Shown here piece by piece: positions 18,445 to 30,100 of a stretch of 64,000 bases of DNA (positions within the stretch are counted from its first letter, which is position 1; every line of letters begins with the position of its first letter). The notes under the pieces were generated by a model, which was not told where the DNA came from, ran no database searches, and saw nothing but the letters and a program-made list of their open reading frames with translations. The translations under genes were made by a program, and so were the position numbers. The stretch is from an uncultured Prevotella sp. (GTDB lineage Bacteria > Bacteroidota > Bacteroidia > Bacteroidales > Bacteroidaceae): NCBI GenBank assembly GCA_944320195.1, contig CALUGP010000001.1, positions 62,001 to 126,000 on the forward strand. Direction: 5' to 3'.

Positions 18445-19881
18445 ATGAATTACAGTCAATTTTTAAACATGATTCCGGAAGCCACGCTGATGGCTGTCCT
18501 CATAATCGTCTTCATCGCCGATTTCGCATCGTCGCGCAGCAGCGAGCGCAAGTGGTTCAATCCGCTTGTCTGCCTGTTGATGCTTGTGCAGGTACTTGTC
18601 AGCGTATGGCCGCAGGAGCCTACATCGGCATTCGGCGGAATGTATGTCACAACCGCCGCGGTAAACGTCATGAAGACCATTTTTGCCGCAGGCACGCTCA
18701 TTGTATTCATACAGGCTCGCAAGTGGCTCAGCCGCACTGATACCAGTTTCAAGGAAGGCGAGTTCTATATGCTTGCAATCTCGACCCTTTTGGGTATGAA
18801 CATGATGATGAGCGCGGGCCATTTCCTTATGTTCTTCCTCGGGCTTGAGATGGCTTCTGTGCCAATGGCCTGCCTTGTGGCACTTGACAAGTATCGTCAC
18901 AACTCAGCCGAAGGTGCTGCAAAGTTTATCCTTACAGCCACGTTCTCAAGCGGTGTTATGCTTTATGGCATTTCGTTTGTCTACGGTGCGGCCGGAACGC
19001 TCTATTTTGACGATGTCGCAGCGATATTGACGGCAAAGCAAAACCTTACGATGGCAATAATGGGCATGGTGTTCTTCTTCAGCGGTTTGGGCTTCAAGAT
19101 AAGCCTTGTGCCCTTCCATTTCTGGACGGCAGACGCTTATCAGGGCGCTCCAACTACCGTTACGGGTTACCTCAGTGTCATTTCCAAGGGTGCTGCGGCT
19201 TTTACCTTGATGGCAATCTTGATGAAGGTGTTTGCTCCGATGACGGAATACTGGACATACGTGCTTTACGTTCTCGTGGTACTGACAATCACTGTCGGCA
19301 ACCTCTTCGCCATCCGTCAGAAAGACCTTAAGCGCTTCATGGCGTTCAGTTCGATATCGCAGGCCGGATACATCATGCTTGCCGTGATCGGTGACAGTGC
19401 CATGGGCGTGGCCGCTCTGTCTTATTATGTGCTGGTTTACGTTGTCGCCAACCTCGCCGTCTTCGCTGTCATAGGCGTAGTTGAGGAGAACAACGGCGGC
19501 GTAACTGACATGGATGCTTACAACGGACTTTACACAACCAATCCAAAGCTGTCTCTTCTGATGACGTTCGCGCTGTTCTCTCTGGCCGGTATTCCGCCGT
19601 TCGCCGGAATGTTCAGCAAGTTCTTCGTCTTCATGGCCGCAGCCCAGGAGGGGTCACCACTTACTTATCTGGTGGTGTTCATCGCGTTGGTTAATACGGT
19701 TGTGAGCCTTTACTACTACCTGCTTATCGTCAAGGCTATGTACATCAAGAGCTCGGAGAATCCGTTGCCTACGTTCAAAAGCGACTGCAACACCAAGCTT
19801 GCTCTCGCAATCTGCACAGCTGGCATTCTGCTCTTCGGTGTGTGCAGCTTCTTCTACGACTGGATCGAGATGGCGGCTTAG
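18445..19881 (+). CDS. nuoN: NADH-quinone oxidoreductase subunit N
   Basis: This 478-residue antiporter-like subunit has about 13-14 hydrophobic helices. The proton-path Glu is in [20 protein letters not shown] (about residues 132-151). It has [20 protein letters not shown] (about 218-237) and the Lys/Ser segment [14 protein letters not shown] (about 296-309). It ends the complex I operon and is followed by a terminator hairpin at 19909-19943. Confidence 0.95.
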   Translation: MNYSQFLNMIPEATLMAVLIIVFIADFASSRSSERKWFNPLVCLLMLVQVLVSVWPQEPTSAFGGMYVTTAAVNVMKTIFAAGTLIVFIQARKWLSRTDTSFKEGEFYMLAISTLLGMNMMMSAGHFLMFFLGLEMASVPMACLVALDKYRHNSAEGAAKFILTATFSSGVMLYGISFVYGAAGTLYFDDVAAILTAKQNLTMAIMGMVFFFSGLGFKISLVPFHFWTADAYQGAPTTVTGYLSVISKGAAAFTLMAILMKVFAPMTEYWTYVLYVLVVLTITVGNLFAIRQKDLKRFMAFSSISQAGYIMLAVIGDSAMGVAALSYYVLVYVVANLAVFAVIGVVEENNGGVTDMDAYNGLYTTNPKLSLLMTFALFSLAGIPPFAGMFSKFFVFMAAAQEGSPLTYLVVFIALVNTVVSLYYYLLIVKAMYIKSSENPLPTFKSDCNTKLALAICTAGILLFGVCSFFYDWIEMAA

Positions 19882-19908
19882 TCCGTTTCCGGTTACAAGC
19901 GACAAGTT

Positions 19909-19943
19909 AAAAGCAGACAGGGCGGATAGCCTTGTCTGCTTTT
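19909..19943. terminator. Terminator of the nuo operon
   Basis: A 15-bp stem with one G-T wobble (19909-19923 with 19929-19943) has a 5-base loop and a trailing T-run, 27 bases after the nuoN stop. Confidence 0.87.
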
Positions 19944-20096
19944 TGTATGTGCCACATCGGCCCTTGTGTAATTGTTTATTGTGCGGCTCCTTGTCATAAA
20001 CCGGCTGAAGACGCTCTTCATTCCTGTAACGGTTCCACGTTCTCAAGCCAACCCTGTTCCTTCCGTATTTGCGATAAGTGCTTTCCCACATTGTAA

Positions 20097-20150
20097 AACG
20101 TGTCCAATTGGACACTCAAAGGCCGTCTTTTGCAGGCTAAAATGCGGCCT
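20097..20150. repeat. 22-bp-period array, locus 3, with 16-base palindrome
   Basis: Core-like units start at 20097 (degenerate), 20119 (AAGGCCGTC) and 20141 (AATGCGGCC), 22 bases apart. The perfect palindrome GTGTCCAATTGGACAC occupies 20100-20115. It lies in the 442-base gap 19882-20323 between convergent nuoN and the methyltransferase gene. Confidence 0.65.
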
Positions 20151-20222
20151 TTTGAAATGCCGGAGCCAACATCTTGATAGTCAATGCGTTATGGGCCTGC
20201 ATGCAATATGCGTTTTCTAAAG

Positions 20223-20265
20223 ACGTGAAAGCCGTCCAAACGAGGCGTTTGGACGGCTTTCACGT
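20223..20265. terminator. Perfect 20-bp hairpin, likely terminator of the TrmH-like gene
   Basis: Arms 20223-20242 and 20246-20265 are perfectly complementary with a 3-base loop. The core CCGTCCAAACG is the same as in the array at 9239-9310. It is located 58 bases beyond the 3' end of the leftward methyltransferase gene. It has no long T-run on either side. Confidence 0.7.
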
Positions 20266-20323
20266 TTCGTCATGACGGCATTTTCATGGTCTTGGCATGG
20301 CTTTATTGTTTACGGCTTTTGTT

Positions 20324-21160
20324 TCATGTCTCGCAGCCTGCCTTGCCTTTTACTCTTAATTGCCAAAACGCGACGGCTGACGCGGCGGCCACGTTGAGAG
20401 AGTCTACACCGTGCTGCATAGGGATGCGCACCCGGTAGTCTGTCTTTGATATTGTGTCGTATGGCAGTCCGTCGCCTTCCGTGCCCATGATGATTGCCAG
20501 CCGCCGCTCTTCGGCAAGGGTGGGGGAGTCAAGGGGAATGGAGTTGTCTGTCAATGCCATTGCTACGGTCTTGAAGCCCAATGGCTTCAGGCTTTCGACC
20601 GGATTGTCTATCCATGTCCATGGCACGAGGAATACCGACCCCATCGACACACGGACGGCGCGGCGGTTGAGTGGGTCGCATGAGTCGCGTGTCAGCAATA
20701 CCGCGTCAATTCCGAGCGCCGCGGCAGAGCGGAAGATTGCTCCGATGTTGGTCGTGTCGACCACATTGTCGATTACAACAACGCGGCGTGCGCCGCGGCA
20801 TATCTCCTCCGCCGTCTTCAGCCGTGGTCTGCGCATGGCGCAGAGCACGCCGCGTGTAAGTGTGTATCCTGTCAGGCGCGCAAGAAGTTCCCTGTCGCCG
20901 GTGTATACCGGCATGTCTCCGCATTTGCCAATGATGTCGGCCGCATCACCTTTTATGTGCTTTCGTTCACATAGCAGTGCGGCTGGCTCAAGCCCCGCCT
21001 CGATGGCTGTCCGTATCACTTTTGGGCTTTCGGCGATGAACAGGCCTCCTTCTGTGCCGGTGTAGTTGCGTAGCTGGGCTTCTGTCAACCTGGCGAAAAC
21101 CTCTATTCCCGGGTGGTCGAGCGATGATATTTCTATTATTGCCATGGTGTATTCATTCAA
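20324..21160 (-). CDS. TrmH/SpoU-family RNA methyltransferase
   Basis: This 278-residue SPOUT methyltransferase has a short N-terminal substrate-binding domain and a C-terminal knot domain. SPOUT motif 1 is NIGAIFRSAAALGIDAVLL (about residues 136-154), motif 2 is LAIIMGTEGDGL (about 220-231), and motif 3 is IPMQHGVDSLNVAAASAVAF near 248-267. It probably 2'-O-methylates a ribose in rRNA or tRNA with SAM; the exact site is unknown. A second in-frame ATG at 21145 (MAIIEISSLD) is an equally plausible start. It is transcribed leftward, convergent with the nuo operon. Confidence 0.9.
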   Translation of the reverse strand: MNEYTMAIIEISSLDHPGIEVFARLTEAQLRNYTGTEGGLFIAESPKVIRTAIEAGLEPAALLCERKHIKGDAADIIGKCGDMPVYTGDRELLARLTGYTLTRGVLCAMRRPRLKTAEEICRGARRVVVIDNVVDTTNIGAIFRSAAALGIDAVLLTRDSCDPLNRRAVRVSMGSVFLVPWTWIDNPVESLKPLGFKTVAMALTDNSIPLDSPTLAEERRLAIIMGTEGDGLPYDTISKTDYRVRIPMQHGVDSLNVAAASAVAFWQLRVKGKAGCET

Positions 21161-21191
21161 TTTGGCGCAATACGGGTGTTCTTGCCTGTTG

Positions 21192-24100
21192 TCACAGGCT
21201 CTTTATGAATTGTTTGGGAGTGGTGCCAGTCTTCCTCTTGAATGCTTGCCTGAAGTTCTTTATGTCCTTAAACCCACATTGCGCGGCAACTTTCTCGACA
21301 GAAGTGGCTCCTTGCTTGAATGCCAGTATGGCTTTGTAGACTTTGTATTCGTTTATGAACTCGATGAGCGACATGCCGGTCATTGTCTTGATTTTCTTGT
21401 ATAATGCAGAATGGCTCATTGCCAGCTTGTCTGCCATGAAGTCTATGTTGAATGCCTCGTTGGCAAGGTTGTCGTCTATTATTTCGCGGCATCGCAGCAG
21501 GAAAACCTGTTCCTCTTTGTTGTAGATTTTCTTTCCGGGCTGCATCGTTCCTGTCGTGTTGGCCGTGTCTGTTTGCTCTATCAGGTGGTCGATACGTGTG
21601 CGCAGGTATTTCAGTGATATTGGTTTTGTCACATAGGCGTCAGCTCCGTTGTCGTATGCTTTTATCATGTTTTCTTCAGAACTTTCCGCCGTAAACATTA
21701 TCACTTTCATGTGTTGCAGCTTTTTGTCATTCCTGATGGCTTCCAGAACCTGCATGCCGTCCATTTTCGGCATCATCAGGTCACATAGGACGATGTCCGG
21801 CAGGTATTGCCGGGCAACGTCAAGTCCTTCGGAGCCGTCGTAAGCCTTGTATATCTTGAAATCTGCCGATAAGTTGCGTTCCAGCAAGCTTACAGTGTCT
21901 CTTTCGTCGTCGATTATCAGTATGGAGTGGAGTGCCGTCGGATTGGCGGTTTCGGCCCGCCTGATTTGTGTCTGGCTTGTCTCAGTCTGGCTTGCCGTTG
22001 GTTCTTGTTGATATGTCGGCTTGTTGGTTTGTGGCGTGTGTGCGATAGCCGTAGAAGCACTGGCTGTGATCCCGGAAATGTTTTTTGGTAGGGTGAATAT
22101 GAATTCCGAGCCTTTTTCCGGTTCGCTTTCCACGCGTATTGTTCCGCCGTGCAGTTCGACAAGTTGCTTTACAAACGACAGCCCCATGCCGTCGCCGCCA
22201 CTTTGTAGCTTGCCGCGCTCGGTACGGAAGAAGTCTTTGAATATATCGGTCTGCATTTCTTTCAGTATGCCGATGCCGTTGTCTTTAACCGTTATTGCCA
22301 CGTGGTCGGCCAGGTCTTCCACTATAAGTTCGACATGCCCACCCTCTTTGGTGTATTTGTATGCGTTGCTGACAAGGTTTGACAGGATGATGTCAAGCCT
22401 TTCCTGGTCAAAACTCAGCGGTATCGACTTTGCCTCATGTATGAATGTGAAGGTTATGTCTTTTTGCGAACAGAGTTCGGTATAGTCGTCAATCAGATTG
22501 TCGCAAAATGCAATCAGGTCACCTTGGCGAGGCTGCAGCGTGAGTTTGTCAGAATCCATTTTGCGGAAGTCTATCACGCTTGTTATCAGTTTGTTCAGCT
22601 TTATTGCGCTGCGGTACATCATTTTCAGGTATGTGGAAGGCACGTTGACAACAGAATGCCGTATGTTTATAAGCTCCTCCAATTGCGCCATTATGAGGAA
22701 TACTGGTGTGCGGAGCTCATGGGTTATGTTTGCGTAGAAGTTCAGTTTTGCTTCTGACAGACGCTTGGTCGCGTCTTTCTCTATCTCGCTGATTCGCATG
22801 CGCTGTTTCACTTTCTGCTCGTTGCCCCAAATCATGATGCCGCCGATTATCGCCGATATGGCCAATATGGTCCAAAGTATTATGGCCCATGTTGTTTTCC
22901 ACCATGGTGGCAGTATGGTTATGGCCAATACCGAAGGTTTGCTCCAGCGGCCGTTGGTTTCGGTTGAGCGCACGTATAGTTTGTAGCGGCCAGGCGGCAC
23001 ATTTGTATATGACACTTCTCGCATGTCTGATAAGTCGCGCCACGAACTTTCAAGGCCGTCGAGACGGCATGAGAAGCGCAGGCTGCCAGGTGAGTGCAGT
23101 TCGGGAACCGAGAACGACACGGTAAAGAAGTTTTGATTGTGTGCAAGACGTACTGACGCGTCTTTCATTCCATACAGGTTGAATGTGTGCTTTTTGCTTC
23201 CCATCAGGCTCAGGTTGTTGAAGCTCACGTTTGTAGTAAGGCGCAAATGTCCGACCTCAGAAGGCTTGAAACACAGCATCCCTCCGATGGTGCCCATGTA
23301 AACGGCTTGGTTGTGTGTTGCCGTGGCTGAATACGTAAAGATTAGAGGAATGCCTGTCTGTCCGTCATATTTCATGAATGTTTCTGAAGCCGTATTATAG
23401 CAGAACAGTCCGCCGCCGTCCGTGCCCATCCACATCCGTCCCATGTCGTCTTCCGCTATTGATACGACCAATGGCAGTGTCAGGCCGTTGTCGGCGTTAT
23501 AAGCCTTTGTCTTTCCTGTGGCAGTATCCATGGAATAAAGGCCTACGTTTTCAATTGTAAACCATAAGCGCCCGTTTTTGTCTATGTGAATATATTTTAT
23601 GTTGTTTGCAGGCAACTTGCTTTCATGTCTTGAGGCTGTGTAATGCGCTATGATCTTTTTTGTGTATTTGTCTATCTTGTAAATACCGTTTATGTTTGAT
23701 GAAATCCATACATATTTGCCGCTTATTTGTATGGAAGAACATTTTATGTCGTCTATCCCTTTTACTGTAGTGAACGTTTGGCTGTGTTTGTTGAATATGT
23801 ATAGCCGTGGCCCTCCGACCCAAATGTTGCCGAGTCCGTCGTCACACAAACACCAGACATTGTTCAGTTCTCCTGTCTTGTTACTTTCAGGCATGGGCCA
23901 CAGGTCGAAGGAGTTTTTTTGAGGCGAGTATCTTACAAGGCCTTTCGTGTAGACAGCCATCCACAGGTCTGCTCCGTCGTAAGCCATTGACACTACGTTG
24001 TCTCCAGGCAGTTCGCTGTTGCGTGTGTTGAAAGCACGCACAAGGCCGCTTTTTTGTTCATATATGTTTAAGCCGCCGCCGTCCAGTCCGACATATATTT

Positions 24101-25154
24101 TGTCGCCGACAGGAGTTATTGCCGTTACAATGTCAAACGTAAGGCCGCCTGTTGTTGTCCCGATAAGAGTAAATGGAGAGCTGCCGCCAATGTGGTGTGC
24201 CAAACCTGCACGGTAAGTTCCAATCCAAAGATCGCCGCTGTTGTCGGCATGCAGAGCGTAAGCAACGTCTCCGCCGATATTGCTGTTGGCTGTTGTATAT
24301 GCTTTTGTTCGTCCTTTATTGTCTAAAACGATGATTCCGTGTCCGTCTGTTGCGAATACAGTATTCCCATTGTACCATACGGCATCCATAAGGTTTGCCG
24401 GCACATATCCCTTAATTTGTTTGAGCTTTGAATCGTTTAACCGGTAAGCTGATGAACTGAAGCCAAGTCCGCAGCCTACGTATACAGTCTTTGTCTGCTT
24501 GATATAAGATATGTTCAGTTTGGCTATTGAGCCAGGATGCAGTTGTAAACGGGATTTTATCGATTTGCCGTCAGGTGTCAGTGTGTATATTCCCTTGTCG
24601 CCTGCAGCCAGTAGATATCCGTCAGCGGCGCACAGGGAATAAATCTTTACCTGTTGCGGAATGTGCTGGAATGTCAGTTTGTCCTTGGCGGAGTTTGCAT
24701 AAAGAGAGCCGTCAGAGTCTGCGTAGAACAGTCTCCCGTTTAAGGTTGTCATTGACAATATCGCCTTGTTGATGGCTTTATGTTCTCCTGCAACCAGTTT
24801 CTGGCAGTGGTGAAACGTTCCGTCTTCGAACGAGTAATAGTCAATGCCATAATTCATTGCCATGAATATGCCTTTACTGTCAGCCTGAATGTCGACAATT
24901 ATGTTTGCTGCAAGCGATTGGTTGTCAGACGGGTCATTTCTGTATGTCGTAAACGAAACGCCGTCGTAACGGCAAAGTCCGTTGGACGTTCCAAACCATA
25001 AATAGCCATTTGCGTCCTGCACGATTGATGTGATTGTATTGCCTGGCAGTCCGTCACCGCTGTTTATCATTTTGAATTTATTTGCCGAAACACGTTCTGG
25101 CAGGCCGATGAGAACCAGGATAGTTACCAATATGCTATGTATAGTTGGTTTCAT
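21192..25154 (-). CDS. Hybrid two-component system regulator (HTCS)
   Basis: This 1320-residue one-protein sensor-regulator is typical of Bacteroidetes PULs. A signal peptide (residues 1-24) leads a periplasmic region of reg_prop propeller repeats beginning GDGLPGNTITSI. A Y_Y_Y domain follows (about 690-750). One transmembrane helix (about 755-778) precedes the histidine kinase (phospho-acceptor His812 in THELRTP, plus an ATPase domain ending near DGMGLSFVKQLVELHGG). Next come a receiver domain (Asp1125 in VLCDLMMPKMDG) and an AraC-type DNA-binding domain (about 1218-1320). It is divergent from the GH2 gene and should sense a breakdown oligosaccharide and activate the adjacent PUL. Confidence 0.95.
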   Translation of the reverse strand: MKPTIHSILVTILVLIGLPERVSANKFKMINSGDGLPGNTITSIVQDANGYLWFGTSNGLCRYDGVSFTTYRNDPSDNQSLAANIIVDIQADSKGIFMAMNYGIDYYSFEDGTFHHCQKLVAGEHKAINKAILSMTTLNGRLFYADSDGSLYANSAKDKLTFQHIPQQVKIYSLCAADGYLLAAGDKGIYTLTPDGKSIKSRLQLHPGSIAKLNISYIKQTKTVYVGCGLGFSSSAYRLNDSKLKQIKGYVPANLMDAVWYNGNTVFATDGHGIIVLDNKGRTKAYTTANSNIGGDVAYALHADNSGDLWIGTYRAGLAHHIGGSSPFTLIGTTTGGLTFDIVTAITPVGDKIYVGLDGGGLNIYEQKSGLVRAFNTRNSELPGDNVVSMAYDGADLWMAVYTKGLVRYSPQKNSFDLWPMPESNKTGELNNVWCLCDDGLGNIWVGGPRLYIFNKHSQTFTTVKGIDDIKCSSIQISGKYVWISSNINGIYKIDKYTKKIIAHYTASRHESKLPANNIKYIHIDKNGRLWFTIENVGLYSMDTATGKTKAYNADNGLTLPLVVSIAEDDMGRMWMGTDGGGLFCYNTASETFMKYDGQTGIPLIFTYSATATHNQAVYMGTIGGMLCFKPSEVGHLRLTTNVSFNNLSLMGSKKHTFNLYGMKDASVRLAHNQNFFTVSFSVPELHSPGSLRFSCRLDGLESSWRDLSDMREVSYTNVPPGRYKLYVRSTETNGRWSKPSVLAITILPPWWKTTWAIILWTILAISAIIGGIMIWGNEQKVKQRMRISEIEKDATKRLSEAKLNFYANITHELRTPVFLIMAQLEELINIRHSVVNVPSTYLKMMYRSAIKLNKLITSVIDFRKMDSDKLTLQPRQGDLIAFCDNLIDDYTELCSQKDITFTFIHEAKSIPLSFDQERLDIILSNLVSNAYKYTKEGGHVELIVEDLADHVAITVKDNGIGILKEMQTDIFKDFFRTERGKLQSGGDGMGLSFVKQLVELHGGTIRVESEPEKGSEFIFTLPKNISGITASASTAIAHTPQTNKPTYQQEPTASQTETSQTQIRRAETANPTALHSILIIDDERDTVSLLERNLSADFKIYKAYDGSEGLDVARQYLPDIVLCDLMMPKMDGMQVLEAIRNDKKLQHMKVIMFTAESSEENMIKAYDNGADAYVTKPISLKYLRTRIDHLIEQTDTANTTGTMQPGKKIYNKEEQVFLLRCREIIDDNLANEAFNIDFMADKLAMSHSALYKKIKTMTGMSLIEFINEYKVYKAILAFKQGATSVEKVAAQCGFKDIKNFRQAFKRKTGTTPKQFIKSL

Positions 25155-25183
25155 TTTGTATTATAGTATTATGAAAGGATGTA

Positions 25184-25215
25184 CAAAATTAGTGATTTTG
25201 TATCAAATGTGCAAA
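25184..25215 (-). promoter_or_regulatory. Promoter of the HTCS gene
   Basis: On the minus strand a -7 box TAATTTTG (25191 down to 25184) lies 20 bases from TTTG (25215 down to 25212), close to the Bacteroidetes consensus. The start codon is 30 bases downstream of the -7 box. Confidence 0.6.
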
Positions 25216-25356
25216 TACTGGTCTTTGTTTTGTTGTGATATATAGACATGTCTAAAGTGAAAGATTTTATCAAAGAAAGTTGTCTGATGTGTGAAAAATA
25301 CTATTTTCACCCTGTTTTTTACGAATTTCACTCCTTATCATATGTTTATAATTGCC

Positions 25357-25364
25357 TATCTTTG
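25357..25364 (+). promoter_or_regulatory. -7 box upstream of the GH2 gene
   Basis: TATCTTTG fits TAnnTTTG 31 bases before the start codon. There is no good -33 box, as expected if an activator (the divergent HTCS) is needed. The 240-base divergent gap would hold its binding site. Confidence 0.6.
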
Positions 25365-25388
25365 CAAAGGAAAACTTTAACTTAATAA

Positions 25389-28547
<3,159 letters not shown>

Positions 28548-28601
28548 TGTACTTTATAAGATAGGCATTGTATTAATGTCTTAGTTTAGGTTATTTATAT
28601 T

Positions 28602-28644
28602 GCGGCGCCTTTGGATCGTGATGATTCGTGGCGCTGCTTTTTTT
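28602..28644. terminator. Terminator of the GH2 gene
   Basis: GCGGCGCC (28602-28609) pairs with GGCGCTGC (28630-28637, one G-T wobble) and is followed by TTTTTTT, about 55 bases after the stop codon. Confidence 0.75.
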
Positions 28645-28663
28645 GTTTGGCGACAGTAATCGC

Positions 28664-28754
28664 GTCATTCCGCTGAAAAGCGGAATCCAGAAAACATCCT
28701 TATGGTACGCCGGCCTTGCTGTCAACCCTGGATTCCGCTTTTCAGCGGAATGAC
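28664..28754. repeat. 27-bp inverted-repeat element, copy 1
   Basis: Arms 28664-28690 and 28728-28754 are perfect reverse complements around a 37-base centre. Each arm contains its own 8-bp hairpin (ATTCCGCT-GAAA-AGCGGAAT). The whole 28548-30100 stretch has no credible gene. It holds a terminator, three of these elements, three 22-bp arrays and the susC promoter. Confidence 0.93.
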
Positions 28755-28783
28755 GACTAGCCACCGACCGCTTGCGTGTGGCC

Positions 28784-28959
28784 GTGAATAGCACGCTGAA
28801 ATGCCATGAATAGCACGCCGAAATGCCATGAATAGCACGCTGAAAGGCCGTGAATCGCACATCGAAAGGGCATGAATCACATTCTGAAAGGCCATGAGTT
28901 GCGCACAGAAAGGCCGTCAATCGCACACCGAATGGGCATGAGCCACACGCACAGCATTC
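28784..28959. repeat. 22-bp tandem array 1 of the three-copy cassette
   Basis: Seven units of 22 bases start at 28784, 28806, 28828, 28850, 28872, 28894 and 28916, with a degenerate eighth at 28938. The unit reads roughly GTGAATNGCACNC then GAAAGGCC. It is separated from copy 1 of the inverted repeat by a conserved 29-base linker (CGACTAGCCACCGACC...). Confidence 0.93.
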
Positions 28960-29014
28960 CGATGTGACAAGAGTCAAGGTTGGCGGCTTGGATTCAAGCG
29001 GTCAGTGTCATGCC

Positions 29015-29105
29015 GTCATTCCGCTGAAAAGCGGAATCCAGAAGGCATCCAGATGGTTCGCCGGCCTTGCTGTCAACCCTGGATTCCGCTTTTCAGCGGA
29101 ATGAC
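29015..29105. repeat. 27-bp inverted-repeat element, copy 2
   Basis: Arms 29015-29041 and 29079-29105 are identical to copy 1; the centre differs by a few bases. It is preceded by a 58-base conserved link (28957-29014) that also precedes copy 3. Confidence 0.93.
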
Positions 29106-29134
29106 GACTAGCCACCGACCGCTTGCGTGTGGCC

Positions 29135-29328
29135 GTGAATCGCGCACTGAAAGAGTATGAATTGTACACCGAAAGGGCATGAGTCGCACATCGATAGGCC
29201 GTGAATCGCACATCGATAGGCCATGAATCGCACGCTGAAATGCCGTGAATCGCACACCGAAAGGCCATGAATCGCACATCGAAATGCCATGAGTTACACA
29301 TCGATGGGCATGGGCTACATGTACTGCA
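29135..29328. repeat. 22-bp tandem array 2 of the three-copy cassette
   Basis: Units start at 29135, 29157, 29179, 29201, 29223, 29245, 29267 and 29289, then decay. There is one more unit than in array 1, which explains the longer cassette period (372 against 351 bases). Confidence 0.93.
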
Positions 29329-29386
29329 TTCCGATGTGACAAGAGTCAAGGTAGGCGGCATGGATTCAATCGGTCAGTGTCATGCC

Positions 29387-29477
29387 GTCATTCCGCTGAA
29401 AAGCGGAATCCAGAAAACATCCTTATGGTACGCCGGCCTTGCTGTCAACCCTGGATTCCGCTTTTCAGCGGAATGAC
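29387..29477. repeat. 27-bp inverted-repeat element, copy 3
   Basis: Arms 29387-29413 and 29451-29477 match copies 1 and 2. The centre is the same as in copy 1, so copies 1 and 3 are closest to each other. Confidence 0.93.
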
Positions 29478-29506
29478 GACTAGCCACCGACCGCTTGCGT
29501 GTGGCT

Positions 29507-29726
29507 GTGAATCGCACACCGAAAGGCCGTGAATAGCACACCGAAAGGCTGTGAATCGCACACCGAAAGGCCGTGAATAGCACACCGAAAGGCCGTGAAT
29601 CGCACATCGAAAGGCCATGAGTTACATATCGAAAGGCCATGAATCGCACGCCGAAATGCCATGAATCGCACACCGAAAGGCCGTGAATCGCACACTGAAA
29701 TGCCATTAATCGCATTCTGTGTGGGT
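29507..29726. repeat. 22-bp tandem array 3 of the three-copy cassette
   Basis: Nine units start at 29507 and then every 22 bases to 29683, plus a decayed tenth at 29705. Units alternate between GAATCG and GAATAG types in the first four, suggesting duplication of a 44-base pair of units. Confidence 0.93.
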
Positions 29727-29956
29727 TTAAATCATACATTGGAAGCCTGTTTTTAACATTTTGCCTAACCTTTCTTTACAAAACTATACACAAAATGTTG
29801 CCAGTCTGTGTCTATTTGTTTGATTCTTATTGAAAATCTTTATAAATACCCCCGACAAATCACCCCGTTTTTACATCCTTTTAGCCAAAATCGGTATTTT
29901 TTAGCATTAAAATTATCAAATTTACGAAAAATGCCCTTTTTTTTACGAATCTCACC

Positions 29957-29987
29957 TTTGTTTTTTTCGTAATTTGTAATAACTTTG
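29957..29987 (+). promoter_or_regulatory. Promoter of the first susC/susD operon
   Basis: TTTG at 29957-29960 and TAACTTTG at 29980-29987 are 19 bases apart, matching the consensus. The leader to the start codon is about 105 bases. Confidence 0.7.
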
Positions 29988-30100
29988 CAAGCAAACTTAA
30001 TAATCCTAAAAGTACCGGGAAATGTGCATTCAGCCTGATGTGAAGGTTGTCTAAACACAATGCAAAAGAGATTTACCACCTAACTTAAACAAAAATAGTT

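Noticed and set aside
28784-29726. CRISPR array
   Set aside because: The units are directly adjacent 22-base degenerate tandem repeats with no unique spacers, and no cas gene is near.
28591-29739. Three similar minus-strand reading frames (about 117-128 codons) with Cys/Phe/His-rich repeats and a shared FWIPLFSGMT-type segment
   Set aside because: They are translations of the 22-base arrays and the inverted-repeat element. 22 is not a multiple of 3, so the peptide repeats every 22 residues only as an artefact, and the shared segment is simply the inverted repeat.
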